Below are positions 1-11,900 of a DNA stretch of 64,000 nucleotides, in pieces. The translations under genes were made by a program, and so were the position numbers. The DNA lies in NCBI GenBank assembly GCA_947561585.1, contig CANNZV010001832.1, forward strand, positions 1 to 64,000, written 5' to 3'. The DNA comes from Caprella mutica (lineage: Eukaryota > Arthropoda > Malacostraca > Amphipoda > Caprellidae). Each line of letters opens with the position of its first letter. The stretch's first letter is position 1. The notes below the pieces were generated by a model. That model had not been told where the DNA came from. It searched no databases and saw only the letters and a program-made list of their open reading frames with translations.

Positions 1-207
1 TCTTGGTAGCAGTACTAAATAACTGTTTAATTTCTCCTAAGTGATATACAATATAATCCGGATGGTATATACTATATACTATATATTCATACTTCCCTTC
101 TTTTAAAATCATAAATAATTGACCTTTCTAGTTCTATTTATTTCTATATTTTATTTTTTTTATCAATATATACATGCAATTTTGTATTCTACATTAAAAT
201 ACCATAC

Positions 208-957
208 TAGGGAAAGTTCCAAGTTATCGGATTCTTCCACATCGATGATCATATAAGAAAATATGTTATTACTAGTGTACTTTCCCTTAAAAAATAACGA
301 GTTTTTCAATGATATTTATATTGATGTAACTTAGCAATCCACACATGGTAAGTGTCTTTATATATACCTAATCATTGATTTATGACTGTTATATTTTACC
401 ATGCAGTGCTTAAAATCCCTATCAATTTTTTTTACATCGACTTAAATACATTTAAAATGGATTATCCATACTAATAATTTCCTTATTGTGTTTATTTATT
501 TATTTGTTTATTTATCTATTTGTTTGGTGTCTGCTTTTACACTATGGGTATTAAACATGAAGAATGTAACTATGATACGCACGGGAATATATTGACTTGG
601 TATTTAAATTTCTCTGCTTTTATTCAATTTTTAATTAATTAATTTATATACAAATAAATAGACTATGCAGAAAATTTAATTTTAATTGAATTCATTGAAA
701 GTAACCTAATAACGGGAAAAAATTGGTATTGATGATGACCCGTTATTTTTAACGGGAAAGTACACTAGTAATCATATAAATTAGATTATCATATCAATTA
801 TATTCCCATCCATATCAGATTATATAACTTGTATTATAATTTGATTATAATACATACCTGCTAATATCATGGATACCATTTGAAATAAAGTTTAAACAAT
901 AATTATTACCATTCATATATGATCGACAATGTGGAACAGTCTGATAACTAGCAACTT
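208..957. mobile_element. Palindromic MITE with a second MITE nested inside
   Basis: The left end (208-257) reads AGGGAAAGTTCCAAGTTATC and continues with CCACAT, GATCATATAAGAAAA. The right end (about 918-957) is its inverted counterpart, CATATATGATCGACAATG and then GGAACAGTCTGATAAC. The two halves are separated by a different inverted-repeat element at 269-771. The ends belong to the GGGTAAGTTCC family seen at 23862, 36179 and 61005. Confidence 0.65.
269..771. mobile_element. Nested TIR element (ends TTACTAGTGTACTTTCCC)
   Basis: The left end TTACTAGTGTACTTTCCC (269-286), followed by AAAAAATAACGAG, is mirrored at 736-771 by CCCGTTATTTTTAACGGG and AAAGTACACTAGTAA. The roughly 33-bp terminal inverted repeats enclose about 430 bp of AT-rich DNA with no coding potential. 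A TTTA-type microsatellite lies at 484-530 inside. Confidence 0.65.
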
Positions 958-1254
958 AGCCTAGTAATACTTTGTTTTTCACATCACTAGTGCCAACTGC
1001 CCAATGCTCTGATAATCATTTTCACTCTCTACTAATCTCCCATCGACAGCCTCATCAATATTGTCCCGCTGCTAATTCAAAAGAAAATGTTTGTGCGCTC
1101 TAGACTGCAGATGGCCCACTTCATTGCTATACATTATTCATGGAATCGCGAACACTCATTGCCGCATTTGATCAACTGTTTTGCTAGTCAGAAACACAGG
1201 TTAAAGCATTCATAGTGATATTTGGTAAAGGATTTGATTTGGGAGTCTTATTTC

Positions 1255-1722
1255 AACACTAGAGAGACCAAACAGTCAATATAACTGCTTTTTATTTTTC
1301 TAAGTATTCGTATGTCATTAATAATTATTGGTAAGTACTTGACTTTTTAATATAAGGGACATTGTTTCGTTATATTAACAATTAAAAAATTCAAGTAGCG
1401 TCAACGCGGGTAATTCCCCCGCACATTCAATGTGCGGGGGAATTACCCCGCACCCCCCTTATCTCCAAAACTATTTGGAAATTTAAATTTCTGTTTGAGT
1501 CATCGGAAAGCGTAAGACCTGTTCTTTCCAATGCCGTAAACAGAAATTTAAATTTCCAAATACTTCTGGAGATAAGGGGGATGCGGAGTAATTCCCCGCA
1601 CATTCAAGGTGCGGGGGAATTACCCGCGTTGACGCTATCTACCAATAATTAATTACGAGATACAAATGTTTGAAAAAAATGAAAAGTACTCAACTTGGTT
1701 GCTTGGTAGCTCTAGCGCTAAC
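1255..1722. mobile_element. Outer inverted-repeat element enclosing a GC-rich palindrome
   Basis: The left arm (CTAGAGAGACCAAACAGTC, then ATTCGTATGTCATTAATAAT and TATTGGTA) pairs with the right arm (TACCAATAATTAATTACG, GAGATACAAATG, CAAGCAACC in reverse, GCTTGGTAGCTCTAGC). A related hairpin with the same motifs lies at 37930-38150. The arms flank a separate GC-rich palindrome at 1396-1637. Confidence 0.5.
1396..1637. mobile_element. GC-rich compound palindrome (hairpin MITE)
   Basis: The outer arms TAGCGTCAACGCGGGTAATT (1396 onward) and AATTACCCGCGTTGACGCTA (to 1637) are exact inverted copies. Next inward, each arm carries its own mini-hairpin (CCCCCGCACATTCAATGTG at 1415 and CCCCGCACATTCAAGGTG at 1593). 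Further inward CTTATCTCC and AATTTAAATTTC again pair across the centre near 1515. Nearly all of the 240 bp can fold, with a GC content far above the neighbourhood. Confidence 0.75.
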
Positions 1723-1724
1723 AA

Positions 1725-2790
1725 CTAAGTGATGTTAGATGTATCCCTTCTCTGTGTATCTTATGTAATACGCACATAAACACAGTTTGATTTTGTAAAG
1801 GTTTCGCAAATTAAAATACATCCCTTTTTTTAATTATGTGTCAGTAAAACAAATATCACTTCATTTTTTAATATTCCTTCCTTGTAATAGAAATCTTGAG
1901 AAAACTCTACGGAGTTTGGTAATAATATTTTATTTACTTTTAAAGTGGAAGTTCTATAGTAAATTTATGAAATTCACTATTTGATTCATTTTCAATAAAT
2001 AATTTATTAGGGACCCTGCGAACTTTTAGAATAAATTTTCATCCATTTTCAAAATTTAATTTCTTAGTAATAATTTTTAAATACCTATATTCGCACCATT
2101 TATATTTTGGCGTAACAAAATTTATTTTTCTGTCGTAATAAATGTTCAAGATATATTTAAAATATCGTAAAAAATCTTATTCTTAATAATATTAAATACG
2201 AAATAGGTTAATTAAAGAACCAATTATTCAAAAATCCATATATTATATACAAAGGTTACAATTAAACAACAAATAAATAATGTCGAAACAGTAAAGGAAA
2301 CAAGTGATTGTTTTAAAGTTTGTCTGGAAAAGACGATGTAGCAATCTCTTCATTTAAGATAAATGTTCAGGAAGCTTAAATGCACTTTTAGTTAATTTTA
2401 CTTTCAAGTTTTCAAAATTTGATTCGCTATCGTCAAAAAAATAAATTACCGAAATTACAAATTGTTTTCTCATGAATATTTTTTTCTATATCTTCAAATC
2501 GCTTCTGCGTAAGTTAATAAATAAATAAATGTGAAATAATTTCAGAACTTCTTTACGTTTCTTTCAGCAATATTATGTTACAGTTTAAACATGATAATAC
2601 TTAATAAATTGAATGATATATAAATATATTTTTCAGATGAAATTTGTCGAATTTTTATATACTATTCCTTGAAAATAAGAATCATTTTAACGAAAACTCT
2701 TAGGTAACAATACAAAAAGTATTTTAATCTCCTTCACTCACAGTCATTAAATATTTAAACACAGACGGTAAACTGAATGGAAATAAAAAA
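1725..2790. other. AT-rich spacer, nothing recognised
   Basis: About 1.1 kb of AT-rich sequence with short poly-A and poly-T runs and an AATAAATAAATAAAT tract near 2515. No open frame of note, no RNA gene and no clear repeat was seen. Confidence 0.5.
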
Positions 2791-2791
2791 C

Positions 2792-3692
2792 TTAACCTTA
2801 ATTTGGAGTTAAAATGATTAGTGTGCTATCTGTCAATTAGTATGAGTACATATATTACTATTCTCTTTTTCATTTGATATTAATATTTAGTATTAGTAAT
2901 CTTTCTATTTTTTAGTATTACTTTTATGCTGCACATCAAAACAAATTTTAAAGAAATATATCAATTGTTTATTATTTTTACAGTGTAAAAGTTTGATATC
3001 ATTATGTTTTAAATGTATCTTTGTTTACTGTTTCCATGTGCGAGTAACAGACCACATTCTCTAACGATTAAGTTATTTTTATTAACCATGTAGGGTAAAT
3101 TACCTTTTTCCGACCGTTACACAACTCCGTACATTAGTTACTTATAATATAAATATAGTTAGAACGTGTAATTGATTTAATATTTATCTTAATAAAGAAA
3201 CAGTTTTTCCATGATGTGATGTACGGAAATACGTAACTGTACGGAAATACGTAACTGTACGGAAATACGTAAATGTACGGAAATACGTAACTGTACGGAA
3301 ATACGTAACTGTACGGAAACACGTAAATGTACGGGAATACGTAGCTGTACGGAAATACGTAAATGTACGGAAATACGTAAATGTTCGGGAACACGTAAAT
3401 GTACGGGAATACGTAGCTGTACGGGAATACGTATCTGTACGGAAATATGTAACTGTACGGAAATCCGTAACTGTTCAGAAATACGTAACTGTACGGAAAT
3501 ACGTAAATGTACGGGAACGCGTAGCTGTACGGGAATACGTAACTGTACGGAAATACGTAACAGTGCGGAAATCCGTAACTGTACGGTGATTCATAACTTA
3601 ATCTAACATATAATTACATTAATATAAAGTGAAGCAGATTTACAGTTAGCACACTAATCACTTTTACCCTTCAACTCCTAATAAAAGTTAAA
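2792..3692. mobile_element. TIR-flanked segment containing the first 18-bp minisatellite
   Basis: The sequence at 2792-2832 (AATTTGGAGTTAAAATGATT then AGTGTGCTATCTGT) has an inverted partner at 3642-3692 (ACAGTTAGCACACTAATCAC, then TTCAACTCCTAATAAAAGTT). Within it, 3091-3208 (TAGGGTAAATTACC, TTCCGACCGTTACACAACTC) matches the flanks of the other two 18-bp arrays. This looks like an array-bearing element inside, or forming part of, a larger TIR element. Confidence 0.5.
3209..3590. repeat. 18-bp minisatellite, locus 1 (TACGGAAATACGTAACTG)
   Basis: About 21 diverged copies of an 18-bp unit containing the palindrome TACGTA. Variants differ at a few positions (GGAAA, GGGAA, GTAAATG, GTAGCTG). The 6-residue-periodic open frame on the minus strand is a by-product of the unit length. 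The same unit occurs at 35680-35960, 53236-53990 and, decayed, near 45215-45300. Confidence 0.9.
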
Positions 3693-5903
3693 ATAAAATA
3701 CAAATACAAATATCATATTGGGTAGAGTTTCATTCACCGAATGTTAGATATGGAACATATAACAATTTCATTTGTTTATCATTTAGAAAAAAGCGCATAA
3801 AAGTATTGAAGTATATTCATATTTCGAATCGTTCTTTATTCATAAAATTGAAAAATTTATGCGGTACATATTTCACATTTGGTAATTGACCCTTTACCTT
3901 ATTGCATTGAATACGTTAAATAAAACATGTAAACTAAAATGTGTATTTTCATTATAATTATAAGCTGCACAGAAAAGAGCGCAGTAATACAGCAGTTTAA
4001 ATATCGGCCATCTCTGTTATACACCATTAAAATAAATGGTATATATTGAATAATTGATGCCTAATATTTAAAGTGTAAATATTTCAATATTGAAAAAAAA
4101 GTCCTGAAATCCCTACTAAATCTAATCTAAGTTAATTTAGCATATAATAAATAGATCTATTACTACTTAATACTTTTCTTTAATTCTCTAGACTATTTAT
4201 TTGTCGAAGACGTGAACCTCTTAAAGATTTAACTAACTATGTAGATTTGTACAGTAACTATGTAACACTACACTTACATATCTTTTGTGCATTATGTACA
4301 AGAAGTGGCTAGACGATAGAATTATCAATAATTCATATTTAAAATGTCGAACAATCAACTCTACTTGCGAAAATGCACTTGAAACACTATTTTAAATATA
4401 TAAGAATTCATATATATGTTTTTTATATAAAATCTGTGAATAAAATGATCTAAATCGCTACGGTTTAATGTTGAGGCCTTTCGTATTTTGAAATTCTTTT
4501 GTTATTTTCACCTTATTTGAAGCACCAGAAAGTGTAAAAGTACACTTTTAATAAACTTGCAATGGGAAAAGTTTAAAAACTCTTGCCATTGGTTATTACA
4601 GATGCAAATAATAATTATAATCTGTCGACCAATCAGAGGCCAGCACAGGAAGGTGCTACTTTAACTATTCTGTTGATGACGTCATAGCTATATTCACCCC
4701 CTACCCTTCCCCTCACTGAAATAATCGACTATGACGTCACTGATTAATTACATGAATAATTATTATAATCAACTACGCGAATGATTATGTGATTATGAAC
4801 ACAATTGACTTCTCATTTATATGCATAATCATTTACATAACTTTTACAAGGAAGTGATTAACTACATATAATTAATTGGATCGTAATTAATTAGTAGAAT
4901 GAATCACATAATCAGTTTCATAATTAGATAGGTAATTAATCATTAACATAATTAATAAACATTATGCCCCGTGCATTTTATTTCTGACTAGATAGTGGCA
5001 GTGGTTTGGCAGAATTCTTTAATAAAATTACTATAATTCATAACTAACATCTTCCATAGATTTATCTAAAGTTAGATAATACACCTTAGATAATTAAAAT
5101 ATCTATGTACAATTTTAATATAAATCACTATTCCATCATATAACTCAAACATCAACAAATGTCGATAAAATTTATCAATAAAACAAACACAGCTGATGAA
5201 AGAAATTTACTACCAAATTTCTCGCTTAATTTAAAATAAATTCATTATGTTAAATACAGACATTATTCTCTACCATTTCCTAAGCTTTAATGAAAATTAT
5301 TCATTCTTTTCATTAAATAATTAATGAAGGAGCTACTTGTTCGGGTTTATAATACAAGGGACTTCAGATAGAAGTAAAATAGCTTTTAGAGGAGTATCTT
5401 AGAGTAACTACTGAGCATTTCGAGATGTTAAAAAAGTTTGACTAGAAAAAAAATAGTCTATGAACGGGTAGAAAATTTTAAAATTCATTTTGGTTATTTT
5501 AGAAGAAAAATTCCCCTCCAACTTGTTATATTTTTTCCTCTATTTGCAGAAATAGTAAAATTTTAGGGAATGATTATTGAAGATTGTCAGGATTTCAATG
5601 TTTAAATAGAGATTAGGAATTTATTTCTGAAGTTATAACATTAGGCAGATGGATTTCAAACACTGAATAGTAAAATCCGTAGAGTTTTGCTTCATATCAC
5701 ATATATGCCGTAACTATTCACAGTTTCCATTTACATCTTTGAGTATTTTGTCATAGGGATGATATAGAATGTTACACTATGTTATTCGTACGTGATTGTT
5801 TTCATTTCTATATTTCAATGAGTGTTTGATCTTACGTCTGGCCGGATTATCAGAACAATATCGTCGCAGTTCGTTGGGAAACTTTTTGTTAATGCATTCT
5901 ATG
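3693..5903. other. AT-rich spacer with a small CCAAT/CRE cluster
   Basis: 2.2 kb without a supported gene. The only GC-richer part is 4620-4745. The stretch 4740-4980 is full of AATTA and ATTAAT-type motifs that homeodomain proteins could bind, but these are expected by chance in such AT-rich DNA. Confidence 0.45.
4621..4745. promoter_or_regulatory. Promoter-like patch: CCAAT box and two CRE palindromes
   Basis: ACCAATCAGAGGCCAGC lies at 4628, and two perfect TGACGTCA sites lie at 4677-4684 and 4732-4739, 55 bp apart, in a locally GC-richer segment. CREB/ATF proteins bind TGACGTCA. No transcript start can be seen and no coding exon follows in the window, so a regulatory role is inference. 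Confidence 0.3.
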
Positions 5904-6090
5904 TAGGTAGGTTACTAATTATCGATCAGTTTCACATATTCGGTTATATAAGAAAAATAAATATATTAATTTATTATATTATTTCAATTTTTTTTGCTAT
6001 CAATTGGAATAAAAATTAATAATAATTATTAAATCATTGTTCTTATATGTTCGAAGATGCGAAACCGACCAATAATTAGTAACTTATCCT
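5904..6090. mobile_element. Palindromic MITE (GGTTACTAATTATCGATCAG ends)
   Basis: The left arm TAATTATCGATCAGTTTCAC, then ATTCGGTTATATAAGAAAAA, is mirrored on the right by TTCTTATATGTTCGAAGATG, CGAAACCGACCAATAATTAG and TAACTTATCCT. It belongs to the GGGTAAGTTACG palindrome family. The short open frame across it has no coding meaning. Confidence 0.75.
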
Positions 6091-6886
6091 ATCCACATTG
6101 TTATATAGCCTGCAACCCAGTGAGAGAGTTATGGTGGGGCGATGTAAGATTAAGGTGGGACCCTATAAATCTTCTTCCCCCCATAAATTTCTCACAGATA
6201 GTACCAGCAAAGCTGCTGCTGATAAATTCCTGTCAGCGAGAGTAAACACCGTATGTAAGAGTGAAAAGAGTTGATAAGCACATGATAAAGGGGAGACAGA
6301 GGGGGGAAAGGGTGGAAAGGGAGGAGTGGTGAAGAGGAAGATTGTTTGCTTGTGCACGATCTAAAGAATAATCATAGAATATGTGCAAAATTATTTCACA
6401 GTTTCAGTAAATAAATTCCTTTTCCATTCCCTTTGAACTCACGGCAATTGGTAGTTTCATCATTAGAATTTATCACGCATATTTAACAAAATAATCGATA
6501 TAGAGACACGAGACTCAAATTGAAGAATTTGTGAGCAGTTCATGATATATCAAACAAAAGCAAATATCTGCTAATCAATAAATTTCAAACTAGAACGACT
6601 GAAATTCAGTATCAGATAATTTCCTATGAAACCTTCTACATTTGGTCAGTTTTTCAGCTTGTAGAACTATAGTTAACATTCAATTAGCTCTGCATTCACT
6701 TTCCACTTCACTGTGACGTGAAACTATAATCTCATAGTCTTAAAGGTGTATACTATTAGCTGATTGTAAATTCCGGAGTTTTTCATGATTGTAAATAGGT
6801 GAGTGCACAGCGGGATATTGGTATTTTGGGTAGTTGAGACGCACGATCCTTTGGGTCCTCATTGGAGGAGCTACTGACCCGCTGCC
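6091..6886. other. 3' flank/3' UTR side of the CUB/LDLa gene
   Basis: This lies just downstream of the stop codon on the minus strand and should contain the 3' UTR. No clear AATAAA on the minus strand was found close to the stop. A purine-rich tract occupies about 6285-6345. Nothing else was recognised. Confidence 0.4.
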
Positions 6887-8930
6887 TCATAAAGTGGTGA
6901 CATAGTCCATTTCACTGTAGTCGAGGCTGTAGGTGGAGCTCACATGACCATCTCTCTCGACCACATCCTTATCTGATGAGAACAAAGACTCGGAAGCGGT
7001 GGGCAGAGTGGGAATGGTCTGAGTTCTTGTCTTCTTCTTAGTTGCTGAACGTAACTTTGCTCCTCCGTAGATGATGATGCTCACGACGAATGTTGCAATC
7101 ATTGTTGATCCGACACCAACGTACGCCCAAGGTACAGATTGGAAGAAACAATGAGCGATGAGTTCATCATGACCAGAGGGACAGTGATGGACACCATCGC
7201 ACCACAATTCTTCACTAATACAGACTCCAAGTTCTGGACACTCTTGCTTACAACCGCGGACAATACCCTCGGCAGCCCAGTCATATTGTCTCGCGGGGGA
7301 TACCTGAAGCCAGTGCAGAATATGAGGACCAACTTGAGGATACGACAACTTACTATCCATCGATGACAACTCTAGGACCAACTTATCAGTAGACTGTTCT
7401 TCTAAAGCTCCAGATCCTCTCCAAGCGAAGCTGAACAACTCCACAACATTTTTACTATTTGGATCGGGACAGAGAACCGCTACGGGTCTCAAACGACCGA
7501 CTTTAAATACCAGCAATCGAGTCGCAGAAGTGCAGTTTCTATCCAAATGATCGTATCCTCTAATTCTAAAGTATACGGATTTCTTAGCATCTGAAGTTTG
7601 TAGAAGCCATGGATAACTGGCACATGGTCGGTTGATGCTCATATTTTTGTTATGGAATATAATTTCCCCACTCGTTCCTTGCAGTCTTTGCTCCTTCTTA
7701 CATGAAACTTTCTTGATGAACTCATACTGTGCATCGAACATGAAATCAGTGTAATCATGGGTGTTATCCATATTATGGACATTGAATATCAGTCTCAATT
7801 CCCTCGATCTAGATTCATATCGAATAGGAAGAACTTTACTGTCACAAGTACACATTCTAGGTACTTCAATATCATTCCAAGGGTATTCAGAAATAGTGAG
7901 TGTGGCGTACCGTCTACCATGGGCCTCACAATCATAACCTCCTGTGAAGTTATTACGAGTGGTGTAACATGATCTCGAAGCTGTTCTGAATGTAGTGATT
8001 GTGATTCGGACAACTTCGTCGGAAGCTGCTAAAAGGCGGGTACTGACATTTCATCTGCGTTTTACCCCATCTTCCATACAATACTGATGTGGTTGGGGAG
8101 AAGAATCTACCCGTTCTGTGAGAGTATCCATCACTTATTGCCTCCTGATCACATTTCGAATCATTACTTGCTCTGTAACCTGGTCTAGTGTTTACAAACT
8201 CGTAGTGAAGGATGAAATCCATGCCCAGAGCAGCGGTACTCTCGTTGTAAAATTGAACCACTGTCATCTCATGTCCATTGGCTACATAGCTTTCATTTCT
8301 CGTACATGCTTTAACATAAGATGCCAATCCTGATCTGTGGGGTAGGTACTCTCGGGCACACATTGGGGGGTGCTTGGTCGTGCAGTGCTCGCCCAGTTTC
8401 TTGATCTTCTGTGGTGCCCCGTACGGCAACCGCGTGTCATACAAATTACCCTCGTAGATTAGTAGTGGATTTATACATTCTGTTAGATTGACTTTGTAAT
8501 GACCAAGTTTTGGCAGCACTTCATATTTCTTGAAGTGAACCCACACTACCTCATGCGGTTCCCCATGAAACAGGTACACACAGGTAGAGTTCGGAGGCTG
8601 GGTGTTGATCACAGACGTCACGTCTCCCGTTCGATTATTCGTACTGAAAATATGAAACACGCATTGTCGATTTCTAGCAAATTCTCTAGAATCCATATCG
8701 AGGTAATTGACTTTCACGTCCATCTCAAAACCCATTTTCTTGGTCATGAAACTCTCCGAGGTAGGTTCGTCGAATCGAGAGGTTGTGAATACCACCAACA
8801 TTTCGGCCCCAGTGGAGGTAACAGGGGGCAATTCTCCCGACCCACAGACCTTTAGTAGAAGGGGAGCGTCAGTCGAGTTACCGTCATAGATCATCAAGAA
8901 GTCATGTACCAAATCGCAAGCACCCCACAC
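6887..8930 (-). CDS. Exon 6 (terminal): CUB2 end to C-terminus, with a +1 frameshift at 8038-8040
   Basis: The acceptor TCCTTTTCAG ends at 8931; the exon runs to TGA at 6887-6889. It holds the end of CUB2 (WGACDLVHDFLMIYDG, VCGSGELPP), CUB3, CUB4, a CUB-like region with C-K-K-E and later Cys, the second LDLa (7252-7148; six Cys, WCDGVHHCPSGHDE), a transmembrane helix (7135-7052; AYVGVGSTMIATFVVSIIIY) and a 54-residue tail rich in Ser/Thr and Tyr that ends DYVTTL. Inside CUB4 the frame shifts after MKCQY (Tyr codon 8042-8040): the frame open from 8930 soon runs to a stop at 7953, while the correct continuation, DEVVRITITTF then GGYDCEAHG, lies in the neighbouring frame. One C fewer in the CCC run at 8038-8040 restores it. 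The terminal Thr-X-Leu fits a class I PDZ ligand. Confidence 0.87.
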
Positions 8931-11900
8931 CTGAAAAGGAACATGAAACCCATTTTAAATAATAAGCATAAAAGGCCGTATACACGTAGGGTTTTTTAAG
9001 TCTTTCCACCAGACTTTTTGCTAAGCTCCTCCTACTTTTTCCACGAGAATATAAGAAAAAACTATATAATTATTATTTATTTTAGTTGGTATCCATGATA
9101 CCTGCAGGTATCATATAAATAATAATTATATCCCTTTTTTTATATTCTTGGGGAAAAAGTAGGAGGAGCTTAGCAAAAAGTCTGGTGGAAAGACTTAGAA
9201 TACCCTTCGTGTGTACGGCCCATAACACGTGGAAATGAAGTCAGCGTTAATTCTATTAGTTCCTACTAATGAATTAATTACATTTCTATATCAAATACAG
9301 AACTCACTTGTAATCCAGGAGGAAAGATTCCTTGACTCGGGAGGGCAGATCGATCCTTTACGTTGAACTTCAGTTTGTTTCTCTGTAGGATGGAGATCAG
9401 AGGTCTGGAGTAAGGTACATATCGAGTCTGCCTCAGTACATAGTGACATGTGATGTGCCTTGGGTACATGCCAGGGTAGTTAGGACTCTGCACGGCGCAG
9501 TAGTGCTCGTCACAATTCAGGAAATACCGGTTGCACAGTGAACCTATGTGGAGAAGGAGAGAAATATACTCAAATTATGAATAACAATATAGAAAATACG
9601 GATTGAGATTTTAAGTGTTTAGCATAATTTAATGTTATTTAAAAAACTCAATATATTGAAATATATTGTTTGACATACCTATTTATGTCTCTATCTTCTA
9701 TATCTTCTACATTCTCCATATAATTCATTACATATGTATATAACTGCTACACTCTTCATCTTCTACATTATTCATCTTCCACATTTTTATATCTATATCT
9801 TCTACATTATCCAATTTACAGCTTCTACAGACTTCATATTCTACACTTCAATCTAAATCTTCTACACACTTCAATCTAAATATACTAGACACTTCAATCT
9901 AAATCTACTACACACTTCAATCTAAATCTTGAACACACTTCAATCTAAATCTTCTACACACTTCAATCTAAATCTTCTACACACTTCAATCTAAATCTTC
10001 CACACACTTCAATCTAATTCTTCTACACACTTCAATCTAAATCTTCTACACACTTCAATCTAAATCTTCTACACACTTCAATCTAAATCTTCTACACACT
10101 TCAATCTAAATCTACTACACACTTCAATCTAAATCTTCTACTCACTTCAATCTTAATCTTCTTCACACTTCAACTTAAATCTTCTACACACTTCAATCTA
10201 AATCTACTACACACTTCAATCTAGATCTTCTACACACTTCAATCTAAATCTTGTAGCCTCTACTTCTCCCTTCACATCAGTTCGTTTCTCTTTTGAATAT
10301 TTCATTGTAATTAAAGTATTCAGGGGTCTATTAGAGGGGGGGGGGGTTACGGGGGTTAGAAGCCCCCTTTCCAGTCATCTGAGTGGAAACTTCTCCACTT
10401 AACGGTGTGAAGTTCTGATTTTTGAAGAAAGAAGATGGCAAATTACAGTCTCTCATTTCAGATAAGAACTTGGCCAACACTGCCAAAAATCAATTTGCTA
10501 CTTCGCTACATTCAGCCTTCAAAAACTTATCTTTCAATAGGATATAAGCATTACTAAGGTGTCTTCTTATATTCCGTCGATTAGATTCTATTGAACATCC
10601 CATTCATATATTTAACGAATCTTATTTTTTTATATAGATTTTCTATGACTTTAATTGCTTATGATAATTTTTTCGAAATGATGAATAACGTAAAATGCAA
10701 GATACAATAGAAACATAATCAATTATTTAAAAAAATTATTATTACTTAAAAGTGAAATGAATCATTATTATTATTTAAAAGCAATTATAATCAAACCATA
10801 AAGATGATATGTGGTGAAAAATTAACTAACATGCTTTGTATAAGTTATACCATTTTAAATTGCGTTAATTATCACTTGAAAATCTAACTCATTGTAATTA
10901 AAGACAAAGAAATATATCCCCAATTAAAGGAACTGTCAGTTAGCAGACTAATGTCTTTACAGTTAAAATCAACTAAAAACACAGTCCTAAGACTTTTTCC
11001 AAATATCTACCATTGGTTTGTTTCTTCTATGACCATAGACGGCAGCGAGGGGATTATTTTGTTGATTAGTATTCAGGGGGCAGTCTAGCTATTGAATGTG
11101 GATTAATTGAGTCACTGTGCTATGGAGGTCAGTACCAGTCAGTCACTGTGCTATGGAGGTCAGTACCAGTCAGTCACTGTGCTATGGAGGTCAGTACCAG
11201 TCAGTCACTGTGCAATGGAGGTCCGTACCAGTCAGTCACTGTGTTATGGAGGTCAGTACCAGTCAGTCACTGTGCAATTGAGGTCAGTACCAGTCAGTCA
11301 CTGTGCAATGGAGGTCAGTACCAGTCAGTCACTGTGCAATGGAGGTCAGTACCAGTCAGTCACTGTGCAATGGAGGTCAGTACCAGTCAGTCACTGTGCA
11401 ATGGAGGTCAGTACCAGTCAGTCACTGTGCAATGGAGGTCAGTACCAGTCAGTCACTGTGCAATGGAGGTCAGTGCCAGTCAGTCACTGTGCAATGGAGG
11501 TCAGTACCAGTCAGTCACTGTGCAATGGAGGTCAGTACCAGTCAGTCACTGTGCTATGAAGGTCAGTACCAGTCAGTCACTGTGCTATAGAGGTCAGTAC
11601 CAGTCAGTCACTGTGCTATGGAAGTCAGTACCAGTCAGTCACTGTGCAATGGAGGTCAGTACCAGTCAGTCACTGTGTAATAGAGGTCAGTACCAGTCAG
11701 TCACTGTGCTATGGAAGTCAGTACCAGTCAGTCACTGTGCTATGGAAGTCAGTACCAGTCAGTCACTGTGCAATGGAGGTCAGTACCAGTCAGTCACTGT
11801 GCTATGGAAGTCAGTACCAGTCAGTCACTGTGCAATGGAGGTCAGTACCAGTCAGTCACTGTGCTATGGAAGTCAGTACCAGTCAGTCACTGTGCAATGG

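Noticed and set aside
7099..8855. Several frames of 60-118 codons on both strands over exon 6
   Set aside because: They lie antisense or out of frame to the CUB/LDLa exon, which has domain evidence. The 7795-8013 minus frame is a third, unused frame.
3642..10960. Resemblance of 10925-10965 to the TIR at 3642
   Set aside because: Only GTCAGTTAGCAGACTAATG-like similarity over about 20 bp with several mismatches; no partner end was found.
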